The translations under genes and the position numbers were made by a program. From an uncultured Oscillospiraceae bacterium (lineage in GTDB: Bacteria; Bacillota; Clostridia; Oscillospirales; Oscillospiraceae): 64,000 nt of DNA. Within the stretch, counting starts at the first letter, position 1, and every line of letters starts with the position of its first letter. The stretch covers positions 1 through 64,000 of the forward strand of contig CANQCS010000003.1 of assembly GCA_947589745.1 (NCBI GenBank), in the 5' to 3' direction. Positions 58,452 through 64,000 of the stretch are shown here, piece after piece. The notes beneath the pieces are model-generated. The model was not told the origin of the DNA, did not search any database, and saw only the letters and a list, made by a program, of their open reading frames with translations.

Positions 58452-59471
58452 ATGAAAGAGCAAGCCTCCGAGCCGGTGTCTGTCCCGGCCCCGTCCTCGG
58501 AAAAGCTCCTGCTTGCCAGCGGCGTGCTGTTGAAGGCGGTGGAGGACCTACAGCCTGTCATGGAGGAGCGCTACTACACGCCCCTGGCGGAGATCACCGA
58601 CAAGCGGGATGCGGGCCGTGAGGCCCTGGAGGACGAGATCCAGCAGGAGCTGGCGACGCTCCACGCCGCGGCCAATGACCTCCAGCGGGCACACCAGGGC
58701 GTCATCTCCATGTCGGACGAGCTCCGGGCCAGGGCCAGGGACACCCAGCGCAGTGTGGACAGAAAGCTGCTGCGCCCCAATCCGCCCGCCAACGGTGCCA
58801 TCGACCTGAAGGAGAAACAGAAGGACCATTTCGCCCAGGGGCTGAACATCTACAAGATTCTGTTGGTGCTGGCGGTGGGCAGCTTTGCCGGGGTCATCGT
58901 CGAGATGCTGTGGTGCTATCTGACCAACGGCTATTTCGAGAGCCGCCGGGGGCTGGTGTACGGGCCCTTCAACCTTCTCTACGGTGCCGGCGCCGCCGCC
59001 CTGTCGGTGGCGCTCTACAAGTACAGGAATCGCGGCTTCATCTGGTCTTTCCTAGGTGGCTTCATTGTCGGCAGCGTCCTGGAGTACCTGTGCTCCTGGG
59101 GACAGGAGATGCTGATCGGGTCCACCTCCTGGGACTACAGCAATATGCCGCTGAACCTCAACGGGCGTATCTGCTTCGCCTACTCCATCTTCTGGGGCGT
59201 GCTGGGCGTTCTGTGGATCAAGGACCTGTATCCACGGATGGCCAAACTGATCCTGAAGATCCCGAACCGCATCGGAAAGGTCCTGACTTGGGCCCTGACT
59301 ATATTTCTCATCTTTGACGCGGTGGTCAGCTGCGTCGCCGTGGGCCGCTGGTCCCAGCGGGTCAAGGGAGAACTCGCCGAAAACGGATTCTGGGAGATGG
59401 TGGACCAGCGGTTCCCGGACCAGAGGATGGAGCGCATCTTTGCCAACATGGAGTTTGATACGCAGGATTGA
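58452..59471 (+). CDS. CmpB-type putative ABC transporter permease (membrane protein)
   Basis: This 339-residue protein has a long helical, possibly coiled-coil cytoplasmic N-terminus (residues 1-125), followed by five or six membrane helices with SFAGVIVEMLWCYLTNGYFESRRGLVYGPFNLLYGAGA. That is the signature of the CmpB/DUF1113 family, annotated as putative ABC permeases. Transport has not been shown, and no ATPase is adjacent. AAGGAG precedes ATG 58452. The N-terminal part is longer than in typical family members. Confidence 0.75.
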   Translation: MKEQASEPVSVPAPSSEKLLLASGVLLKAVEDLQPVMEERYYTPLAEITDKRDAGREALEDEIQQELATLHAAANDLQRAHQGVISMSDELRARARDTQRSVDRKLLRPNPPANGAIDLKEKQKDHFAQGLNIYKILLVLAVGSFAGVIVEMLWCYLTNGYFESRRGLVYGPFNLLYGAGAAALSVALYKYRNRGFIWSFLGGFIVGSVLEYLCSWGQEMLIGSTSWDYSNMPLNLNGRICFAYSIFWGVLGVLWIKDLYPRMAKLILKIPNRIGKVLTWALTIFLIFDAVVSCVAVGRWSQRVKGELAENGFWEMVDQRFPDQRMERIFANMEFDTQD

Positions 59472-59539
59472 TGATTCGGATGGTTGCAGGGAATATGGTA
59501 GGGAGAGCTGGGATCAGCTCTCCCTACTAACTTTTTAAC

Positions 59540-59597
59540 ATATGATGTAGGTATCGCAACGCTGCGGCAGCGATGGTAAAGTTCTTTTTGATACTTT
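59540..59597 (+). repeat. R2 repeat, copy h (partial)
   Basis: The blocks gatgtaggtatcgcaacgc, gcagcgatggtaaagttctt and tttgatacttt remain, and the palindrome is cut in half. The minus-strand acetyltransferase fragment reads straight into it. Confidence 0.6.
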
Positions 59598-59800
59598 GAT
59601 TGGGATATTGAAATGGTAGACATGAACGGTTGGCTTCTCCAGCTCGGAGAGATCCTGCCCGGGGAGGTTTCTTCTGATCGTCTCCAGTATTTCCGGTGAA
59701 TAATAGGGGAAAATCCCATCGTATTTCGCGCCGAGCTTCTCAAAGACGTGGATGCTGTGTTCATTCTCCTGCCGTATCCGGACCTTGACCTGCGGGATGT
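59598..59800 (-). pseudogene. C-terminal fragment of a GNAT acetyltransferase
   Basis: The minus strand encodes QVKVRIRQENEHSIHVFEKL, GAKYDGIFPYYS and a tail ending VHVYHFNIPI. This is the last third of a GNAT domain (helix after the acetyl-CoA loop and closing strands). No upstream part of the gene is present: the frame before it does not resemble the family. At its 3' end it runs into repeat R2-h and uses a stop at 59535. It is a remnant left by deletion. Confidence 0.6.
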
Positions 59801-59877
59801 GTCGCTGCCCGCCTTTCATTCTGCTGCGGGAGGTATCCAAACCTCTTGAGCACACAAAATCGAAAAAATTTCCGCCC

Positions 59878-59906
59878 TTGTTTGGAGGAAAAGGGTATGG
59901 TATACT
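59878..59906 (+). promoter_or_regulatory. Promoter of kptA
   Basis: TTGTTT (59878-59883) and TATACT (59901-59906) are separated by 17 bases, 22 bases before the start codon. Confidence 0.6.
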
Positions 59907-59928
59907 GGTCAAAAAGGAGTGATGCCAC

Positions 59929-60468
59929 ATGAAAAGCGCGGCAGATCAGGCGCAGCGGATCAGCAGAAAGATGTCCTATCTGCTGCGCCACAGCACGGCG
60001 TTCATTGACGGCCACGGCTGGGCGCAAATCGGCGCCATCGTTGAAGAGGTCCGAAAGAGCTATCCTGATTTCACGGAAGCCATGCTCCGGGAGATCGTTG
60101 CCGCCGACGAAAAGGGCCGGTACTCCATCGACGCCTCCGGCCTCAGGATCAGGGCCAACCAGGGGCACTCCGTACCGGTGGACGTGGAGCTGAAACGGGC
60201 GGAACCCCCGGAGGTGCTGTACCACGGTACTGCCAGCAGATTTTTGTCCTCCATCATGGCGGAGGGCCTGACGGGCCGGACACGGCTGTATGTCCACCTC
60301 AGCACCACGGCAGAGGCCGCCCGCAAGGTCGGCGCCCGCCACGGCAAACCGGTGGCCCTGCAAATCGACACCTCAAAAATGGCACGGGATGGATATGATT
60401 TTTTCCTGTCGGAAAATCATATCTGGCTGACAAAGGCGGTGCCTGCCGGGTATATTACGATCCTGTAA
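59929..60468 (+). CDS. kptA: RNA 2'-phosphotransferase (Tpt1/KptA)
   Basis: This 179-residue enzyme transfers an internal RNA 2'-phosphate to NAD+, giving ADP-ribose cyclic phosphate. The family residues are visible: ISRKMSYLLRHS with the Arg-His pair, RANQGHSVPVDVEL, YHGTASRFLSSIMAEGL, and the late NHIWLTKAVPAGYI. Length is typical. In bacteria its natural substrate is unclear; links to tRNA ligation or RNA 2'-phosphate damage are proposed. AAAGGAG precedes ATG 59929. Repeat R1-G starts ten bases after the stop. Confidence 0.92.
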   Translation: MKSAADQAQRISRKMSYLLRHSTAFIDGHGWAQIGAIVEEVRKSYPDFTEAMLREIVAADEKGRYSIDASGLRIRANQGHSVPVDVELKRAEPPEVLYHGTASRFLSSIMAEGLTGRTRLYVHLSTTAEAARKVGARHGKPVALQIDTSKMARDGYDFFLSENHIWLTKAVPAGYITIL

Positions 60469-60478
60469 TCTGGCGGGT

Positions 60479-61111
60479 GGGGGCTCCGCCCCCACCGGAA
60501 TTGATGCGCACCCCCAGTGGGGCGCCCCCGGGGTTACTTTTCTCTCGCGAGAAAAGTAACCAAAAGCGCGTTTAAGAAAACCAAGGTTTTCTTAAAAATC
60601 TTTCCTCATTTTTTATTTTGTTTTGCGCTCCACCTTTGGTCTGTTTTGTCTAAACCGCGCTGCGTCCCGTGTATAAGATTTTTGCGGCTGTTTTAGTATG
60701 TCCACAAGAAATACCAGCAAAAATCCCTCGGCTCGCTCCACGTTTCGGGGTGCTACTTACCCTTCGTGCGTCATGCCTACCTCGCAAGTACATGAGTCTC
60801 ATCTAAACCGACAACCACCGCACCATCAATTGCGTAGTGGAACGGAGCAACCAGCAGTTGGACTACGGAAAACCAACACCGCAGTACCGATGAAAGCCTT
60901 CCCTGGGTCCCACCCAACACCCAACTGCCCTTAACCGTCATCCCTGGGGATTCTTAAGGGGCCCCAGCCCCTTAAGCAATTTTTTGGTTACTTTTTGTTT
61001 GCACAAAAAGTAACCCAGGGTGCCGGCAGGCACTGAAAGATATATTAAGAGGTGGTAGGGGCCGGAGGCCCCTACAGATAGGCACTGTGGGGGCTGCGCC
61101 CCCTATCCCCC
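60479..61111 (+). repeat. R1 repeat, copy G
   Basis: The copy fills the whole space between kptA and sigE (convergent), within about ten bases of both stop codons. It has the outer hairpin, left palindrome (ttttctctcgcgagaaaa), the gcgctccacc segment, an inserted unrelated piece near 60695-60805, the inverted block at 60828-60850, and the B/C-type right end. Confidence 0.8.
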
Positions 61112-61117
61112 CTGCTT

Positions 61118-61831
61118 TTAACTCATTTTCAATATTTCCCGTTTCAGCCGGCTGATAATCCTCTTCTCCAGCCGGGAGATATACGACTGCGATATCCCCA
61201 GCCGGTCGGCTACCTCCTTCTGCGTCTGCTCCTTTCGTCCGTCCAGGCCGAAACGAAGGACTATGATCTCCCGCTCCCGCTCCGACAGCTTGCCGATGGC
61301 CGCCCCCAGGAGCTGCCGCTCCACGTCCTCCTCGATGGGCCGCATCACCACGTCCGGGTCCGTGCCCAGCACGTCGCTGAGCAGCAGTTCGTTGCCGTCC
61401 CAATCCGTATTCAGCGGCTCGTCCAGGCTTACCTCCGTCCGCTGGGACGCGCTCTTGCGGAGAAACATCAGGATCTCATTCTCAATGCAGCGGCTGGCGT
61501 AGGTGGCCAGCTTGATATTCTTGTCCGTGCGGTAGGTGTTGATGGACTTGATAAGGCCGATGGTGCCGATGGAGATCAAGTCCTCGATATTGATGCCCGT
61601 GTTCTCAAACCGCCGGGCGATATAGACTACCAGGCGCAGATTCCGCTCGATCAAAACCTGGCGCACCGCCTCCTCTCCGGCGTCCAGGCGGGAGAGCAGC
61701 TCCGCCTCCTCCTCCCGGCTGAGGGCCGGGGGCAGCGTGTCGCTGCCCCCGATGTAAAATACCTTCTCCGCCGGCAGCAGCCCCAGGCGCACCAGCAGCC
61801 GCAGCAGCGCCGTCTTCCAGTCAGGCCGCAT
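61118..61831 (-). CDS. sigE: Sporulation sigma factor SigE (pro-sigma E)
   Basis: This 237-residue protein starts with the amphipathic pro-sequence ([19 protein letters not shown]) and the processing region [15 protein letters not shown]. Region 2 ([37 protein letters not shown]) and region 4 ([15 protein letters not shown]...[23 protein letters not shown]) follow. It directs mother-cell gene expression early in sporulation after cleavage by SpoIIGA, whose gene overlaps it upstream by 11 bases. In most relatives sigG follows; here repeat R1-G follows directly. Confidence 0.95.
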   Translation of the reverse strand: MRPDWKTALLRLLVRLGLLPAEKVFYIGGSDTLPPALSREEEAELLSRLDAGEEAVRQVLIERNLRLVVYIARRFENTGINIEDLISIGTIGLIKSINTYRTDKNIKLATYASRCIENEILMFLRKSASQRTEVSLDEPLNTDWDGNELLLSDVLGTDPDVVMRPIEEDVERQLLGAAIGKLSEREREIIVLRFGLDGRKEQTQKEVADRLGISQSYISRLEKRIISRLKREILKMS

Positions 61832-62681
61832 ACTGTCCCTCCTTTTCCCCTTCTCCGCCCCACAGGGCGTTGGCCCCGCCCTCGGACACCGCCGTGGGCG
61901 ACAGCGCCACCGTCACCCGCCCCAGGTCCCGCCCCTCCAGCGTCACCTTGTCCGGGCGGAAGCACAGCAGCAGGCCATCCTCCACCCCCACCGCCCGGTA
62001 GGGCAGCAGCCGGAACCCGGCCCCCAGCTCCGGGAGGCAGGCCGCCGCGCCCAGCCGCTCCAGGCGCTGGAGCGCCCGCCGCTCCTCCGGGGTCCAGAGG
62101 GCGTCCAGGGCGGACCAATGGACCGTCAATACCGGCGCGCCGGTGAGCCCGTCGGTGAGGCCGTGGCCGGTATCCAGCAGGGCTGTCACGGGGGCCTTCC
62201 GCCCCCGCCGCTCTACGGCGCCGTGGTACAGCTGTCCCCGGACGGCGTGGCGGGCCTCCCCCCGGAACACCACCGACAGCACCGCAAAGCATCCGCCTCC
62301 GGCAAGGAAAAACACTTTCCAGTCCAGGCTCCGCAAAATGGTCATGCCCTGTCTGGACTGCAAAAGCTGTACCGCCGCCAGCAGGACGCCTCCCATGGTA
62401 CAGGAGAGCAGGAAGAACATGAGAAACTGCCGCGGGAACGTCCCGCTCCTTCCGTAGGCCAGCCGCACCAGCGCCGCGGCCACCGCCAGCTCCGGCAGCA
62501 CCGCCGCGCCCATGCGGAACACAGGCAGGGCGCACAGCGCCCCATATGTACCTCCCAGCCCGGCGGCCAGCAGGAGTTTCCGCCGGTCCACCGGCAGCGC
62601 GGACACCCGTGCCGTCACATACAGCGCCAAAGCGTCGGCAAAAAAGTTGAGGAAAAACGCGATATCCAGGTAGACCACCAT
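61821..62681 (-). CDS. spoIIGA: Sigma-E processing peptidase SpoIIGA
   Basis: This 286-residue protein has five N-terminal membrane helices (1-150) and an aspartic-protease-like C-terminal domain with the catalytic motif [11 protein letters not shown]. It sits in the septal membrane and removes the pro-sequence of SigE after a forespore signal (SpoIIR). Its end overlaps the sigE start by 11 bases. GGGGGAGG precedes ATG 62681. Confidence 0.93.
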   Translation of the reverse strand: MVVYLDIAFFLNFFADALALYVTARVSALPVDRRKLLLAAGLGGTYGALCALPVFRMGAAVLPELAVAAALVRLAYGRSGTFPRQFLMFFLLSCTMGGVLLAAVQLLQSRQGMTILRSLDWKVFFLAGGGCFAVLSVVFRGEARHAVRGQLYHGAVERRGRKAPVTALLDTGHGLTDGLTGAPVLTVHWSALDALWTPEERRALQRLERLGAAACLPELGAGFRLLPYRAVGVEDGLLLCFRPDKVTLEGRDLGRVTVALSPTAVSEGGANALWGGEGEKEGQYAA

Positions 62682-62716
62682 CCGGCCTCCCCCTTTCCCG
62701 TCTGTTGATAGGGATT

Positions 62717-62751
62717 AGTATAGACCTGTCCGGGGGAGATTTGTTGTCGGA
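62717..62751 (-). promoter_or_regulatory. Putative spoIIGA promoter with a Spo0A-box-like sequence
   Basis: On the minus strand TATACT lies at 62722-62717. The plus-strand TGTCGGA (62745-62751) differs by one base from the Spo0A box TGTCGAA and sits near the expected activator position. This fits Spo0A control of spoIIG but is only one weak box. Confidence 0.35.
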
Positions 62752-62769
62752 ACATGGGCGCTGAACAAG

Positions 62770-62800
62770 AAAAGGCCGGGCCCCGGCAGGGGTCCGGCCT
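62770..62800 (-). terminator. Terminator of the FGGY kinase gene
   Basis: A GC-rich stem (ggccgg.cccc arms at 62773-62783 and 62788-62798) is followed on the minus strand by TTTTCTTG. It lies 20 bases after the kinase stop. Confidence 0.7.
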
Positions 62801-62820
62801 CAGTATGTCTTTGACAAAGA

Positions 62821-64000
62821 TTATACGGTTTCGGTCGCCAGCCGCTCCACCGGCAGCGCCTGGCGGTATTTTGCCAGGAAGGTATTGAATCCCGCGATAT
62901 CATCCTTTTCCGCCATGAGAGTGGAGGATTTGGCGCCGGCAAAGACCTTCTTCTCCAGATAGTCCTCCAGGGCCTCGCCCTGATCCTTCCAGATTCGGTA
63001 CGCCGCCAGCAGGGCCATGCCGTAGGGCCCGCCCTCCCCGGCAGTCTCCATCACGGACACCGGCACGCCCGCGGCGGCGGACAGCATCCGCTGACCCACG
63101 CCGGGCGTCTTGAAGAAGCCCCCGTGGCCGTAGAGCTTGTCAATGGCCACCTTCTCCTGCTCCGTCAGGATGTCCAGGCCGATCTTCAGCGTGGCCAGGG
63201 CCGACAGCAGATGGGTGCGCATGAAGTTGGCCAGGGTGAACCGGGCGTCCGGCGTGCGGACAAAGAGGGGCCGACCCTCGTCCAGGTCCGTGACTCCCTC
63301 GCCGGAGAAGTAGTTGTAGCTGAGCAGTCCGCCGCAGTCCGCGTCGCCCTCCAGGGCCTTCTGGAACAGCAAGGTAAAGAGCGCCCCCCTGTCCACCTTG
63401 GCGCCCACGGCCCCGGCAAACTCGGCAAACAGATTCACCCAGGCGTTGATGTCGCTGGTGCAGTTGTTGCAGTGGACCATGGCCACCGGCGCGCCGGAGG
63501 GCGTGGTCACCATGTCGATCTCCCGGTGGACGCCCAAAGGCCGGTCCACCACCACCATGGCGAAGTCGCTGGTCCCGGCGGACACGTTGCCGGTCCGCAC
63601 ACGGACGGAGTTGGTGGCCGCCATGCCGGTGCCCGCGTCGCCCTCGCAGGGGGCCACGGGGATGCCGGGCTCCAGGTCGCCGTCCGGGTCCAGGAACCGG
63701 GCACCCTCCGGGGTGAGGGCCCCCGCCTCCGCTCCGGCGGGCAGCACCTTGGGCAGCACGTCCCGCAGCGTCCAGCCGAAGCCCTTGGGGGCAATCAGGG
63801 CGTCAAACTTCTCCACCATGGCCTGGTCGTAGTCCAGGGCGGCGCTGTCGATGGGGAACATGCCGCTGGCCTCGCCCACGCCCATGACCTTCTCGCCGGT
63901 GAGCTTCCAGTGGATGTAACCCGCCAGGGTGGTCAGATAGTCCAGCTTCGGCAGGTGCTCCTCTCCGTTGAGGATGGCCTGGTACAGGTGGGCGATGGAC
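62821..64000 (-). CDS. FGGY family carbohydrate kinase (5' part outside the window)
   Basis: The C-terminal 393 residues of a sugar kinase are present; the gene continues beyond 64000. Visible are [20 protein letters not shown], a glycine-rich ATP-binding region [20 protein letters not shown] with GTSDFAMVV, and the C-terminal actin-like motif [21 protein letters not shown]. It would phosphorylate a sugar such as a pentulose or deoxy-sugar with ATP; the substrate cannot be fixed from this part. A terminator follows. Confidence 0.88.
   Translation of the reverse strand, partial: SIAHLYQAILNGEEHLPKLDYLTTLAGYIHWKLTGEKVMGVGEASGMFPIDSAALDYDQAMVEKFDALIAPKGFGWTLRDVLPKVLPAGAEAGALTPEGARFLDPDGDLEPGIPVAPCEGDAGTGMAATNSVRVRTGNVSAGTSDFAMVVVDRPLGVHREIDMVTTPSGAPVAMVHCNNCTSDINAWVNLFAEFAGAVGAKVDRGALFTLLFQKALEGDADCGGLLSYNYFSGEGVTDLDEGRPLFVRTPDARFTLANFMRTHLLSALATLKIGLDILTEQEKVAIDKLYGHGGFFKTPGVGQRMLSAAAGVPVSVMETAGEGGPYGMALLAAYRIWKDQGEALEDYLEKKVFAGAKSSTLMAEKDDIAGFNTFLAKYRQALPVERLATETV

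Noticed and set aside
1..64000. tRNA, rRNA and known riboswitches
   Set aside because: No cloverleaf, rRNA core or recognisable riboswitch was seen by eye. A covariance-model scan would be needed to exclude small RNAs.

Overview
This window reads as chromosome of a spore-forming, GC-rich, low-GC-phylum (Bacillota/Clostridia) gut-type anaerobe, most like the Oscillospirales (Flavonifractor/Lawsonibacter/Oscillibacter relatives). This is inferred from the sporulation pair spoIIGA-sigE, strong AGGAGG ribosome sites, S-layer-homology proteins, DUF4358/DHHW/MBOAT and LytTR-DUF3021 loci, and strongly G/C-ending codons. No rRNA, tRNA or CRISPR array was recognised. A perfect 16-bp parS palindrome lies at 16212-16227.

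Layout. 1-6.1 kb: a paired radical-SAM/TIGR03915 DNA-metabolism module, an OhrR-like MarR regulator, a SLOG protein and a GNAT, separated by copies of a ~0.6 kb palindromic repeat (here R1). 6.6-11 kb: a minus-strand cell-surface locus (two DUF4358 lipoproteins, MBOAT acyltransferase, DHHW protein). 11.3-22.5 kb: PcrA/UvrD helicase, LytTR-DUF3021, QueH, parS, an ECF sigma/membrane anti-sigma-like pair, a LysR gene broken by an amber codon, polyphosphate kinase, and the 3' half of a P-loop ATPase gene.

22512-37354 is a 14.84 kb integrative mobilizable element. It carries a large serine recombinase, sigma-like and zinc-ribbon cargo (partly decayed), a complete type I restriction-modification operon (hsdR - small coupled ORF - hsdM - hsdS), small orphan proteins, a MobV-type relaxase with a frameshift, a candidate oriT, a DUF4143 ATPase and a RelB/PIN toxin-antitoxin pair. 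It is bounded by a 13-bp direct repeat and splits the ATPase gene: joining the flanks through one copy of the repeat restores a single 357-codon frame. Several of its mobility genes carry lesions (ATA in place of a start codon in the recombinase; an A5 frameshift in the relaxase), so it may be fixed or conditionally mobile.

37.6-64 kb: a carboxymuconolactone-decarboxylase-like gene, a GntR-ABC exporter operon, glycogen synthase with an unusual 185-residue charged N-terminal tail, an ACT-ACT-metallo-beta-lactamase protein, a SEC-C protein, two SLH proteins (one with a transglutaminase-like end), a HAD/ElaA pair, a second ECF sigma/anti-sigma-like pair, a GH31 glycosidase, two CobU-type genes, DUF434, a CmpB-type membrane protein, KptA, the sigE-spoIIGA operon and the 3' part of an FGGY kinase.

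Two dispersed repeat families mark the host chromosome and are not seen inside the mobile element: R1 (seven copies, ~270-675 bp, terminal inverted repeats, mostly abutting gene 3' ends) and R2 (eight full or partial copies, up to ~118 bp, ending in a near-perfect TTTTTC/GAAAAA palindrome, often placed right behind a terminator or stop codon).
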